From Massilia aurea (GTDB lineage Bacteria; Pseudomonadota; Gammaproteobacteria; Burkholderiales; Burkholderiaceae_D): DNA of 64,000 bases. This document shows, in pieces, positions 34,634-43,439 of the stretch; within the stretch, counting starts at the first letter, position 1; every line of letters begins with the position of its first letter. The translations under genes and the position numbers were made by a program. Below the pieces are notes generated by a model. The model did not search any database, was not told the DNA's origin, and saw nothing but the letters and a program-made list of their open reading frames with translations. Location of the stretch: contig NZ_JANUGZ010000003.1 in assembly GCF_024753205.1 (NCBI RefSeq), positions 806,001 through 870,000 on the forward strand. Reading direction: 5' to 3'.

Positions 34634-34948
34634 TTATCGCGTCTGAATGCGGGCCGCGCCGTGGGTGATGCAGCCGCGGGTGACGTTGTCCAGGAAGCGG
34701 ATCGCCACATCCATCGACAGGCCCGGTGGCAGCAGATTGGCAAGCCCGGGGTCGTCGTTCAGCCGATCGACGCCATACGCCAGCCGGCGCGACACGTCGC
34801 GCGCCAGTTGGCCATCGCTGTTGTAGAGCGCGTCGTAGACGCCGGCCGCTTCCCATACCGGCACGAGGCCCGGGGTGCTGCTGTCTTCGAAGACGATGGC
34901 GCGCGGACTGTCTTCGTCCTCGCGCACGAGTTGAAAGGTAAAGCTCAA
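34634..34948 (-). CDS. Small hypothetical protein
   Basis: A 104-residue acidic protein beginning SFTFQLVREDED after a TTG start at 34948, which has AGGA about 9 bases upstream. The body is mixed (PVWEAAGVYDALYNSDGQL, MDVAIRFLDNVTRG). No signal peptide, membrane helix or known motif. It stands alone on the leftward strand upstream of the DUF2145 pair. Codon usage resembles the neighbours. Moderately confident that it is a gene; function unknown. Confidence 0.5.
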   Translation of the reverse strand: MSFTFQLVREDEDSPRAIVFEDSSTPGLVPVWEAAGVYDALYNSDGQLARDVSRRLAYGVDRLNDDPGLANLLPPGLSMDVAIRFLDNVTRGCITHGAARIQTR

Positions 34949-35044
34949 GATCGTTCCTGCTGGTGTTCGTTGCTGGGGTCGGGGCGATGCTACCACGCTC
35001 GCCGCGTTGCTGCAGTGGCCCGATGTCCGGCGGACGTTCCCGAA

Positions 35045-35686
35045 TCAGTTTGCCTTACCCTGTCGGCATCCGGTGGCGTAGGCGATCTTGTACGGTTTGT
35101 CAAAACAGCGCTGCAGGCCTTCGACCACATCGATATTCATGGGCCAGCGCATTTTGAGTGTCGTGCCGTCAGCCGTAGGCAGTTCGATAAAGCCATTCAC
35201 CAGGGCTGGCACATCCTCTCCGGTCATTGGCGGTACTGCGGCAAGCTTTCGGTGTGCAGCGTCCAGGGCGATCCTGTCCTTGCGCAGGAAGGCGATCGAT
35301 GCGTCTACATAGAAATTCCATCCCGAAGGATCATCTTCCACCGGCACGCGCGAATGTTCCATCAATGCTGCGGCAGGTCGGGACTGGCCGGCGATGGCGC
35401 GCATCTGCCCTTCGTGCCAGTGCAGCATGCTGGATTTGTTGCCATGGGCCTGGCGATAGTCACGCAGCAAATCGGCCGCCACGAGCTCGCAGCCCGGCGT
35501 ATCGCCGAGCGGGCGCCACCCACCGCTCATGTCCTGATCAAACTTTGCTTCATCCAGGGCGAGCAGGCGGCTGCGATCATGACTGCATGATGTGCTCGTT
35601 GCATTTGCGGAGGGTGTGGCTGCCGCGGTGGCAGATAAAAACAGGAGCGTGCACGCCAGGGCAAGGGTCGAAATCGGTGAGGGCAT
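35045..35686 (-). CDS. Exported hypothetical protein
   Basis: A 213-residue protein with a clear signal peptide (LALACTLLFLSATAAA) and a helical mature part with four cysteines (CSHDR, GCEL, RCFDK, GCRQ), which suits disulfides in the periplasm. The repeating helical pattern (AADLLRDYRQAHGN, LHWHEGQMRAIAG) resembles TPR-like proteins that count food or stock, but the match is weak. No operon partner. Confidence 0.6.
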   Translation of the reverse strand: MPSPISTLALACTLLFLSATAAATPSANATSTSCSHDRSRLLALDEAKFDQDMSGGWRPLGDTPGCELVAADLLRDYRQAHGNKSSMLHWHEGQMRAIAGQSRPAAALMEHSRVPVEDDPSGWNFYVDASIAFLRKDRIALDAAHRKLAAVPPMTGEDVPALVNGFIELPTADGTTLKMRWPMNIDVVEGLQRCFDKPYKIAYATGCRQGKAN

Positions 35687-35856
35687 GTGCAGGAGCGGTT
35701 AGTCAGCAACGTGCCAGATTAGCAAATAGCGGTACGAGAATAAGCGCGGATTCTCACCATCTCGATGCCGAAACGCCTTCTCGAACCCGACTGCAAAGAT
35801 CATGACAACCGGTAGGTCGTGGCCATCCCCCATCCCGGCTTGTAACTCCGAAACCA

Positions 35857-36114
35857 TCAGTAGTGGTAACGACAAGAGATGACGATCAGTTCCACGTCAT
35901 TGACCATGTAGACAAACCGATTGGATTCATCAATGCGGCGCGACCAGCATCCGCTCAAGCCATGCTTCAAAGGCTCTGGTTTTCCAATGCCAGCAAATGG
36001 ATCTCGTTGCACGTCCTTCACGAGATCGTTGATGCGTTTGAGCGTCTTTCTGTCTTGCGTTTGCCAATATACATAACTGTCCCAGCCCTCATCCGTGAAC
36101 TTCAGCGTGCGCAT
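35857..36114 (-). CDS. yoeB: Txe/YoeB-family toxin
   Basis: An 85-residue ribosome-dependent mRNA endonuclease of the RelE/YoeB fold. It shows FTDEGWDSYVYWQTQDRKT at the start, RINDLVKDVQRDPF and GKPEPLKHGLSGCWSRRI, and ends in the conserved SCRYHY with the catalytic His-Tyr. It overlaps the upstream antitoxin gene by 26 bases. It is of normal length and appears intact. Confidence 0.95.
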   Translation of the reverse strand: MRTLKFTDEGWDSYVYWQTQDRKTLKRINDLVKDVQRDPFAGIGKPEPLKHGLSGCWSRRIDESNRFVYMVNDVELIVISCRYHY

Positions 36115-36388
36115 TTTTCGATTCCTCGGCGCTGGATGGCGCTAACAACTCCCGCTGCTTTGCTTCGCCTGCACGCGCTTGAGCAATCGACTTGGCCAAA
36201 TGCGCTGCATTTGCCGGTGAGCTGAGCAAATGAACCGTCTCCATCAGGCTGCTGTAATACTCGAACGACATGACGACAGCGTCGGGCGCATCGCGCCTGG
36301 AAATAACAGTCACGTCAGCATCATCGACGACCTGGTCGATGACATTCCTGAGACTGTTGCGGGCCTCAGAAAAATTGATGATTCTCAT
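36089..36388 (-). CDS. yefM: YefM-family antitoxin
   Basis: A 99-residue Phd/YefM antitoxin that neutralises YoeB and represses the operon. The N-terminal DNA-binding part reads INFSEARNSLRNVIDQV and VISRRDAPDAVVMSFEYY; the C-terminal part, which wraps the toxin, is acidic and Ala-rich. ATG 36388 has AGGAGG five bases upstream; an upstream GTG at 36394 is too close to that site. A palindrome lies about 50 bases further upstream. Confidence 0.94.
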   Translation of the reverse strand: MRIINFSEARNSLRNVIDQVVDDADVTVISRRDAPDAVVMSFEYYSSLMETVHLLSSPANAAHLAKSIAQARAGEAKQRELLAPSSAEESKNAHAEVHG

Positions 36389-36434
36389 GCGCACCTCCTG
36401 TGTTGTTCTTAAAGCACCGACGACATTGCCCGAA

Positions 36435-36456
36435 CTTGTCCTATATATCGTACAAG
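36435..36456. promoter_or_regulatory. Candidate YefM operator/promoter
   Basis: CTTGT at 36435-36439 is mirrored by ACAAG at 36452-36456, with the AT-rich centre CCTATATATCGT between. It lies 47 bases upstream of yefM on the leftward strand, where autoregulatory palindromes of this family usually overlap the promoter. Inferred from position and symmetry. Confidence 0.5.
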
Positions 36457-36511
36457 TATAGTGCAGGAATGGATATTAGCAAGTGCCATTGCAATGAGAG
36501 ATGGCAGTCAA

Positions 36512-37738
36512 TCAGGTCAGTCGCTGCTCCAGCAGCTCGATCCAGTGCTTCACAGGCGTCCCGGTCCCTGCCTGCAGATGCGCGATGCACCCGATATTGG
36601 CCGACACGATCTGCTCCGCCCCCGTCGCGGCCAGGCTGGAGAGCTTGCGCTCGCGCAGCGCGAGCGAGATGGCCGGTTGCAGCACCGAATAGGTACCGGC
36701 CGAGCCGCAGCACAGGTGGTTGTCGGCGCACAGCACCACGTCCACACCGGCTGCCTGCAGCACGCCTTCGACCTTGCCCCGGATTTGCTGGCCATGCTGC
36801 AGCGTGCACGGCGGGTGATACGCCACGGGTGGGCCGCCCTTCCCCTTTGCCAGTGCGGCGATCCGGTCCTGGAATAGCGCCAGGACTTCCGACAGGTCGC
36901 GCGTGATCGCGCTGATCCGTTCCGCCTTGGCGGCATACGCCAGATCGTGCGCCAGCAGGTGACCGTATTCCTTGACGGTGACGCCGCAGCCCGACGCGGT
37001 CATGACGATCGCCTCGACCGCGCCGTTTTCAACGCTGGGCCACCAGGCGTCGATATTGCGGCGCATGTCGTCCAGCCCGCCGTCCTGGTCGTTCATGTGA
37101 TAGCGCAGCGCGCCGCAGCAGCCGGCCTTGGGCGCCACGGTCAGCTGCACGCCCAGCGCATCGAGCACGCGCGCGGCGGCGGCATTGATGTTGGGCGCCA
37201 TCCCGGGCTGCACGCAGCCATCGAGCACCAGCATCTTGCGCGGGTGGATGCGCGTCGGCCAGCGGCCGGCGGCGCGCACGGGCGGCAACTTGGCCTGCAG
37301 CTTCTCCGGCAACAGGGGCCGCAGCAGGCGCCCGGCCCTGAATGCCGGCGTGGCCAGGCCCGCGCGAGGCAGGCAGGCCTTGAGCGTCGTGCGCGTGAGC
37401 CGCTCGCCCAGGGGCCGCGCCACGCGCTCGTCGACCAGCTTGCGACCGATGTCGAGCAGGCGCCCGTACTTCACGCCCGACGGGCACGTGGTTTCGCAGT
37501 TCAGACACGTCAGGCAGCGGTCCAGGTGCAACTGGGTCTTGCGGGTCGGCTCGGCGCCTTCGAGCACATTCTTGATCAGGTAGATGCGCCCGCGCGGGCC
37601 ATCGAGTTCGTCGCCCAGCAACTGGTACGTCGGGCAGGTGGCGGTGCAAAAGCCGCAGTGCACGCAGGATCGCAGGATCGCTTCGGCCTCACTGCCCTCG
37701 CGCGTGCCCTTGATGAAGTCGGCCAACGTGGTTTGCAT
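36512..37738 (-). CDS. glcF: Glycolate oxidase iron-sulfur subunit
   Basis: A 408-residue Fe-S subunit of glycolate dehydrogenase, which oxidises glycolate to glyoxylate and passes electrons to the quinone pool. It has two 4Fe-4S motifs, CVHCGFCTATCPTY and CLTCLNCETTCPSG, and two CCG-type repeats (AGCCGALRYHMND, NHLCCGSAGTYS). It is third in the glcD-glcE-glcF operon, 12 bases after glcE, and ends upstream of the toxin-antitoxin pair. Confidence 0.95.
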   Translation of the reverse strand: MQTTLADFIKGTREGSEAEAILRSCVHCGFCTATCPTYQLLGDELDGPRGRIYLIKNVLEGAEPTRKTQLHLDRCLTCLNCETTCPSGVKYGRLLDIGRKLVDERVARPLGERLTRTTLKACLPRAGLATPAFRAGRLLRPLLPEKLQAKLPPVRAAGRWPTRIHPRKMLVLDGCVQPGMAPNINAAAARVLDALGVQLTVAPKAGCCGALRYHMNDQDGGLDDMRRNIDAWWPSVENGAVEAIVMTASGCGVTVKEYGHLLAHDLAYAAKAERISAITRDLSEVLALFQDRIAALAKGKGGPPVAYHPPCTLQHGQQIRGKVEGVLQAAGVDVVLCADNHLCCGSAGTYSVLQPAISLALRERKLSSLAATGAEQIVSANIGCIAHLQAGTGTPVKHWIELLEQRLT

Positions 37739-37750
37739 GTCTTATGCGCC

Positions 37751-38809
37751 TTATGGATACATGCGGCCGGGGTTGAAGATATGCGCGGGATCGAACGCGT
37801 CTTTCATGCGCGCGTGGATGCGCGCCAGCGCGGGCGCCAGTGGCTGGAATACGCCGGCCGACTTGTCGCCGCCCCGGAACAGCGTCGCATGGCCGCCGCA
37901 GGCCTGCGCGGTGCGCCGGATCGCCTGCGCGGTACCTGCGTCACCATCCGCGCGCAACCAGCGTTGGGCGCCACCCCATTCGATCATCTGCGCGCCGCCC
38001 AGCACCAGCGCGCCCGTGGTCGACGGTACCGACAGGCGCCACAGCGCGCTGTCGCCGTCAAAGAACGCCGTGCGTTGTTCGCGCAAGGCGTGCCAGAACG
38101 CATCGGGCTCCGGCATCACCTCGCCACTCAGACTCCGCACGGCGGCATCGACCGCTGCCTCGGCGCCCGACAAGCGCAGTGCCAGCGCGCCGTCGACCCA
38201 GGCGCTGGCCGAGATGGGTAATGGCTGGCCGCCCCACACATTCAGGCGCCGCAGCGCCTCGATCTCGCTGCACGCAAACCGCAGCGTGGTTTCGGCAAAA
38301 GGCCGTGGCAGCACCTTGACCGAGACTTCCAGCAGCACGCCCAGCGTGCCGAGCGAACCGGCCAGCATGCGCGAGACGTCGTAGCCGGCCACGTTCTTCA
38401 TGACGCGTCCGCCAAAGGCCAGCACGTCGCCGCGGCCATCGAGCAGCGTCGCGCCCAGCACGAAGTCGCGCGCGGCGCCGCTCGTCGCGCGGCGCGGGCC
38501 GCACAAGCCGCCCGCAATCACGCCGCCCAGTGTGGCGTGCGGACCGAAATGCGGCGGCTCGAAGGCCAGCATCTGGTTGCGTTCGGCCAGCGCGGCTTCG
38601 ATCTCGGCCAGCGGCGTGCCGCAGCGCGCCGTGATCACCAGCTCGGTCGGCTCGTAGTCGACAATGCCTGCATGGGCGCGCGTGTCGAGGATGGCGCCGG
38701 CCGGCGCGCCACCATACCAGTCCTTGGTGCCGCCGCCACGGATGCACAGCGGCTGCCCGCTGGCGGCGGCCGCCCTGACCTGCTGCTGGAAGTATTCAAC
38801 GGTATTCAT
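37751..38809 (-). CDS. glcE: Glycolate oxidase FAD-binding subunit
   Basis: A 352-residue FAD-linked subunit of glycolate dehydrogenase. It has the PCMH/VAO-type FAD fold with CIRGGGTKDWYGG, FGPHATLGGVIAGGLCGPRR and FGGRVMKNVAGYDVSR. Its ATG overlaps the glcD stop as TGATG, so the two are translationally coupled. Start at 38809. Confidence 0.94.
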   Translation of the reverse strand: MNTVEYFQQQVRAAAASGQPLCIRGGGTKDWYGGAPAGAILDTRAHAGIVDYEPTELVITARCGTPLAEIEAALAERNQMLAFEPPHFGPHATLGGVIAGGLCGPRRATSGAARDFVLGATLLDGRGDVLAFGGRVMKNVAGYDVSRMLAGSLGTLGVLLEVSVKVLPRPFAETTLRFACSEIEALRRLNVWGGQPLPISASAWVDGALALRLSGAEAAVDAAVRSLSGEVMPEPDAFWHALREQRTAFFDGDSALWRLSVPSTTGALVLGGAQMIEWGGAQRWLRADGDAGTAQAIRRTAQACGGHATLFRGGDKSAGVFQPLAPALARIHARMKDAFDPAHIFNPGRMYP

Positions 38810-40290
38810 CAGAAGCGCGGCAATTCTGGAAACGGCACCTGCCCGTGGTGCACGTGCAGCTTGCCGAATTCGGCGCAGCGGTGCGGCGTGGGGATGGCCT
38901 TGTCGGGATTGAGCAGCGCGCACGGATCGAACGCGTGCTTGACGGCGAAGAAGGCGTCGAGCTCCTTGCGCCCGAATTGCACACACATCGACCCGATTTT
39001 TTCCATGCCCACGCCATGCTCGCCCGTAATGGTGCCGCCCACCTCGACGCACAGCGCCAGGATGGCCGCGCCGAAGGCTTCGGCGCGATCGAATTCGCCC
39101 GCCACGCTGGCGTCGAACAGGATCAGCGGATGCATATTGCCGTCGCCCGCGTGGAACACGTTCGAGCAGCGCAGGCCGTACGTGACTTCCATCGCCGCGA
39201 TCCCGGCCAGCACACGCGCGAGCTGCTTGCGCGGGATGGTGCCATCCATGCAGTAGTAATCGGGCGAGATGCGCCCTGCCGCCGGGAACGCATTCTTGCG
39301 GCCCGACCAGAAGCGCCCGCGCTCCGCTTCGCTCTGCGAGACGGTAATCGCAGTGGCGCCGGCGCGCGCCAGCACTGCGCTCATGCGGCTGATTTCTTCG
39401 GCCACTTCGAGCGCCGTGCCATCGGCTTCGCACAGCAGGATGGCGGCAGCGTCCAGGTCGTAGCCGGCCTTCACGAACGGTTCGACCATTCGCACCGAGG
39501 TGCGGTCCATCATCTCGAGGCCGGCCGGGATGATGCCGGCGGCGATGACGTCGGCCACCGCATTGCCGGCCGTGACCACGTCGGCAAACGAGGCCATGAT
39601 GACCTGCGCCAGCGCCGGCTTGGGCACCAGCTTCACGGTCACCTCGACAACGATGCCCAGCATGCCCTCCGAGCCGATAAACACGGCCAGCAGATCCAGG
39701 CCCGGCGCATCGAGTGCGCCCCCGCCCAGTTCGACGATATCGCCTTCGATCGTGGCCACGCGCACGCGCAGCACGTTGTGGATCGTCAGGCCGTATTTGA
39801 GGCAATGCACGCCGCCCGCGTTTTCGGCGACGTTGCCGCCGATCGTGCAGGCGATCTGCGATGACGGGTCGGGCGCGTAATACAGGCCGTGGCTGGCGGC
39901 CGCTTCGGAAATGGCCAGGTTGCGCACGCCCGGCTGCACGACGGCGGTGCGTGCCAAGTGATCCACCCTTTTAATGGCGTTCATGCGCGCGGTCGAGAGT
40001 ACAACGCCGTCGTGGATCGGCAGCGCGCCGCCCGACAGGCCGGTGCCGGCGCCGCGCGGGACGACCGGCACGTTCAGTGCACGGCACACATCCAGGATGG
40101 CCAGTACCTGCGCTTCGTCAGTCGGCAGCGTCACGATCATCGGCAACTGGCGGTAGGCGGCCAGACCATCACATTCGTAGGGCCGCGTGTCTTCGGGTGC
40201 AAACAGGACGCACGCTGCGGGCACGCGCGCCAGGAGCGCGGCGACGACCTGCGCACGTCGGTCAGACAAGGCTGGATTGGACGAAGACAT
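38809..40290 (-). CDS. glcD: Glycolate oxidase catalytic subunit (FAD-linked)
   Basis: A 493-residue flavin oxidase subunit. The FAD domain has VPRGAGTGLSGGA and CTIGGNVAENAGGVHCLKYG; the C-terminal domain ends with EHGVGMEKIG and HAFDPCALLNPDKA. ATG 40290 gives the normal length. First gene of glcDEF; divergent from the corrinoid adenosyltransferase. No glcC-type regulator or malate synthase is adjacent. Confidence 0.95.
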   Translation of the reverse strand: MSSSNPALSDRRAQVVAALLARVPAACVLFAPEDTRPYECDGLAAYRQLPMIVTLPTDEAQVLAILDVCRALNVPVVPRGAGTGLSGGALPIHDGVVLSTARMNAIKRVDHLARTAVVQPGVRNLAISEAAASHGLYYAPDPSSQIACTIGGNVAENAGGVHCLKYGLTIHNVLRVRVATIEGDIVELGGGALDAPGLDLLAVFIGSEGMLGIVVEVTVKLVPKPALAQVIMASFADVVTAGNAVADVIAAGIIPAGLEMMDRTSVRMVEPFVKAGYDLDAAAILLCEADGTALEVAEEISRMSAVLARAGATAITVSQSEAERGRFWSGRKNAFPAAGRISPDYYCMDGTIPRKQLARVLAGIAAMEVTYGLRCSNVFHAGDGNMHPLILFDASVAGEFDRAEAFGAAILALCVEVGGTITGEHGVGMEKIGSMCVQFGRKELDAFFAVKHAFDPCALLNPDKAIPTPHRCAEFGKLHVHHGQVPFPELPRF

Positions 40291-40370
40291 GGGTCGATTG
40301 TAAGCAAATCGGCAGGTTTTGTCGTATCCTCGTGCCATCGTATTTTCACCCTACTGCATAAGAGAACATC

Positions 40371-40925
40371 ATGGGCAACCGCCTCTCCAAAATAGCAACC
40401 CGCACCGGCGACGATGGCAGCACGGGCCTCGGCGACGGCAGCCGCACCGGCAAGGACAGCGCGCGCATCCACGCGCTGGGCGAAGTCGACGAACTCAATT
40501 CCTTTGTCGGCCTGCTGCTGTGCGAAGACATGCCGCCGGATTTGCGCGACGAACTCGTGGGCATCCAGCACGACCTGTTCGACCTGGGCGGCGAGCTGTG
40601 CATCCCGGGCTACCAGATGATCAAGGAAGAACACGTGCTGCGCCTGGACACCATGCTCGAGAAATACAACGCCGACCTGCCGGTGCTGAAGGAATTCATC
40701 CTGCCGGCTGGTTCGCGCGCGGCGTCCACGGCGCACCTGTGCCGCACGGTGTGCCGGCGCGCTGAACGCGCGATCGTCGCGCTGTCGAAGGAAGAAGAGA
40801 TTCACGCGCACCCGCGCCAATACGTCAATCGCCTGTCCGACCTGATGTTCGTGCTGTCGCGCGTGCTGAACCGCTTCGCGGGTGGCAGTGACGTGCTGTG
40901 GAACCACGAGCGCAAGGCCAAATAA
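40371..40925 (+). CDS. PduO-type cob(I)yrinic acid a,c-diamide adenosyltransferase
   Basis: A 184-residue ATP:corrinoid adenosyltransferase that makes adenosylcobalamin. It shows the N-terminal ATP-binding motif TRTGDDGSTGLGDGSR, the GEVDELNSFVG block and the C-terminal RRAERAIVALS and YVNRLSDLMFVLSRVLN. ATG 40371. It is divergent from glcD and followed three bases later by the 2OG-Fe(II) oxygenase. No cobalamin synthesis genes or B12 riboswitch are seen in the window. Confidence 0.94.
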   Translation: MGNRLSKIATRTGDDGSTGLGDGSRTGKDSARIHALGEVDELNSFVGLLLCEDMPPDLRDELVGIQHDLFDLGGELCIPGYQMIKEEHVLRLDTMLEKYNADLPVLKEFILPAGSRAASTAHLCRTVCRRAERAIVALSKEEEIHAHPRQYVNRLSDLMFVLSRVLNRFAGGSDVLWNHERKAK

Positions 40926-40928
40926 GTC

Positions 40929-41621
40929 ATGGACGACTTCATCGGCGTCTATGACGACGCGCTCACCGCGCAGCAGTGCGAAGCGCTCATCAAGCGCTTC
41001 GACGCCAGCGACAAGGTGGTGCGCGGGCAGACAGGCAACGGCGTCGATGTCGTCAAGAAGGACAGTTACGACATCACGATCAACCAGCATCCCGAGTGGG
41101 CCGACGCCACGGGCCTCCTGGTGGACACGATGGCGCGCCACCTGGCTGCCTACGCAGAACGCTACCGGATGCTGCTGATGGGGTCACTCTCGCCCACGCT
41201 CGAGCATCCCGTGACGGGCGTGCCGACCGTGCTGTCGATGGCCAACTTCGACGAACTGGGGAGACCCAACATCGATGAGTTGCTGCGCGTGCTGTACCGG
41301 CCCGGCACGATCAACCTGCAAAAATACCTGCGCGGCAGCGGCGGCTATCACCACTGGCATTCCGAGATCTATCCGCAGAACGCAAGCTGCGAGTCGCTCC
41401 ACCGGGTGCTGCTGTGGATGGTCTACCTGAACGATGTGGCCGAGGGCGGCGAGACCGAGTTCCTGTACCAGGGCCGCAAGATCGCCCCCAAACAAGGCCG
41501 GCTGGTCATTGCACCGGCGGGCTTCACGCACACGCACCGTGGCAATGTGGCGACTAGTGGCGACAAGTACATCGCCACGTCGTGGATCCTGTACCAGCGC
41601 GCCGAAACGCTGTTCGCATAA
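40929..41621 (+). CDS. 2OG-Fe(II) oxygenase (prolyl 4-hydroxylase-like)
   Basis: A 230-residue double-stranded beta-helix oxygenase. The iron-binding region reads HHWHSEIYP (an H-x-E/D-like pair) with the distal His in FTHTHRGN; GGETEF and RLVIAPAGF are the usual strands of the prolyl-hydroxylase group. The presence of Glu instead of the usual Asp in the first motif is noteworthy. It follows the adenosyltransferase by three bases. Substrate unknown. Confidence 0.85.
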   Translation: MDDFIGVYDDALTAQQCEALIKRFDASDKVVRGQTGNGVDVVKKDSYDITINQHPEWADATGLLVDTMARHLAAYAERYRMLLMGSLSPTLEHPVTGVPTVLSMANFDELGRPNIDELLRVLYRPGTINLQKYLRGSGGYHHWHSEIYPQNASCESLHRVLLWMVYLNDVAEGGETEFLYQGRKIAPKQGRLVIAPAGFTHTHRGNVATSGDKYIATSWILYQRAETLFA

Positions 41622-41648
41622 ATCACCTTGATCACCGGGAAGGCAAGC

Positions 41649-42395
41649 ATGGACACCAATACAAGTAAAGTCGCCATCGTCACGGGCGCCTCGCGTGGCA
41701 TCGGCCGGGCCATCGCGCTGCGCCTGGCTCAAGACAATATCGCTGTCGTCGTCAACTACGCCCATCGCGCCAGCGACGCCGACGACGTCGTGCAGGCCAT
41801 CGAAGCGGCCGGCGGCAGGGCCATCGCGCTGCAGGGCGATGTGGCCAACGCAAGCGATTGCGCGCGATTATTCGACGCGACCGAGGCGCAGTTTGGCGGC
41901 GTCGACATCGTCATCAACAACGCCGGCGTCATCCAGCCCGGCACGACCATGCTGGCCGATACCGACGACGCCCTGTACGAACGCATCTTTGCCATCAACA
42001 CGCGCGGCACGTTCAACATGCTGCGCCTGGCCGCCACACGCATGCGGGCCAACGGCCGTATCGTCAATTTTTCCAGCAGCGTGATCGGCCTGGCGCTGCC
42101 CGGCTACGCCATTTACGCCGGCTCGAAAGCAGCGGTTGAAACGTTCACCAATATCTTTGCCAAGGAATTACGTGGCAAGGGGATCTCGGTGACGGCCGTG
42201 GCCCCGGGCCCGACGGCAACCGACCTGTTCATGGAAGGCAAGACGCCCGAGCTGGTCGAACGCCTGGGCAAGATGGCGCCGCTCGAACGGCTTGGCACAC
42301 CGGACGATATCGCCGGCACGGTGGCGTTTCTGGTCGGTCCGCAGGGCGCCTGGGTCAATGGCCAGACGTTGCGGGTCAATGGCGGAATCGTCTAG
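41649..42395 (+). CDS. SDR family oxidoreductase
   Basis: A 248-residue classical short-chain dehydrogenase. Cofactor motif TGASRGIGRA, NNAG in VINNAGVIQPG, the catalytic Ser in NFSSSV, and YAGSK with the Tyr and Lys as YAIYAGSKAA. The C-terminus is VNGQTLRVNGG. NVVNYAHRAS-type residues after beta-2 suggest NADP(H). Its stop codon overlaps that of the convergent LysR gene by four bases. Substrate unknown. Confidence 0.92.
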   Translation: MDTNTSKVAIVTGASRGIGRAIALRLAQDNIAVVVNYAHRASDADDVVQAIEAAGGRAIALQGDVANASDCARLFDATEAQFGGVDIVINNAGVIQPGTTMLADTDDALYERIFAINTRGTFNMLRLAATRMRANGRIVNFSSSVIGLALPGYAIYAGSKAAVETFTNIFAKELRGKGISVTAVAPGPTATDLFMEGKTPELVERLGKMAPLERLGTPDDIAGTVAFLVGPQGAWVNGQTLRVNGGIV

Positions 42396-43345
42396 GGGAC
42401 TGTAGGGCGGCGAAGGAACGCATCCCAGGGCGGGTGCTCGCCGAAATGCTCGAGCACGAAGTCGATGAACACCCTGACCTTCTGCGGCAGGAAGCGGTTT
42501 TCACGGTACACCGCCAGCACGTGTGTACCGAACATGCCTACCGGCGCGAGCGTCGGCAGCACGTGGACGGCGCGGCCAGCGCGAATATCCTCGCCCACGA
42601 CGAAGGTCGGCAACAACGCGATGCCGGCGCCGCCGAGCATCGCCTCGCGCAAGGACTGGCTGCTGTTGATGGCCAGCGCAGCGGCGGGCTTGAACTGCAG
42701 GCGTGCGCCTGCCACGTCGAATTGCCAGGTGCTGACAGGGCCGGCGTCGCCGAAGGTCAGGCAGCGGTGCTCATGCAGCGCGGCGAGATCGGCGGGCGCA
42801 CCATACTGTTCGAGGTAGTCCGGTGAGGCGGCCAGCACATAGTTCAGCGGCGCGACCGGCCGCGCAACGGCGCTCATCAGGTCGACCTTTGGACTCAGCC
42901 GCAGCGCAACATCGATGCCCTCTTCGACCAGGTCGACATACCGGTCCTGCAATTGCAGGACCACGCGCACAGCCGGGTAACGCGCCATGAATGCCGGCAG
43001 CAGCGCCGCCAGCTGCGCATTCCCGAACGCCATCGACGTGGACACGCGCAGCGTGCCGCCCGGCCCGGACTGCTGACCTGCAGCGGTGGACTCGATGGCG
43101 CGGGCCTCCTCGACCATCCGCAACGCATGCTGGTGGATGTCACGCCCCGCTTCGCTCAGGCCAATCCGACGCGTCGACCTGTTCAGCAGCTTGACCTGCA
43201 ATGCCGCTTCCAGCCGCGCGACCGCCTTGCTGATGCTGGCTTTGGTGGTGCCCATCTGGCGCGCCGCTTCCGAAAAGCTGCCGGCATCGACAACCCGCAC
43301 GAAGGCCCAGATATCCGAAAAGTCGCGTGGCGTTAAACCAGGCAT
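42392..43345 (-). CDS. LysR-family transcriptional regulator
   Basis: A 317-residue regulator with an N-terminal winged helix (FVRVVDAGSFSEAARQMGTT, then KASISKAVARLE) and a C-terminal substrate-binding domain of the AaeR/DsdC-like group. ATG 43345 places the HTH at the usual distance. It is divergent from the EamA exporter, which it probably regulates, with a small palindrome in the gap, and convergent with the SDR gene. Confidence 0.92.
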   Translation of the reverse strand: MPGLTPRDFSDIWAFVRVVDAGSFSEAARQMGTTKASISKAVARLEAALQVKLLNRSTRRIGLSEAGRDIHQHALRMVEEARAIESTAAGQQSGPGGTLRVSTSMAFGNAQLAALLPAFMARYPAVRVVLQLQDRYVDLVEEGIDVALRLSPKVDLMSAVARPVAPLNYVLAASPDYLEQYGAPADLAALHEHRCLTFGDAGPVSTWQFDVAGARLQFKPAAALAINSSQSLREAMLGGAGIALLPTFVVGEDIRAGRAVHVLPTLAPVGMFGTHVLAVYRENRFLPQKVRVFIDFVLEHFGEHPPWDAFLRRPTVP

Positions 43346-43362
43346 GCGTATCCTTGATGGAA

Positions 43363-43374
43363 ACAATATGTTGT
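43363..43374. promoter_or_regulatory. Small palindrome between LysR and EamA genes
   Basis: ACAA-TATG-TTGT is a symmetric 12-base element 18 bases upstream of the LysR start and 65 bases upstream of the exporter start. It lies in an AT-rich patch and could be a LysR half-site or part of the regulator's own operator. Positional inference only. Confidence 0.4.
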
Positions 43375-43439
43375 AATTACAGAGGATTGTATCGGTAAAC
43401 AGGGGGTCGTATGCTGTCTTCTCACCACCGGAGACCATC

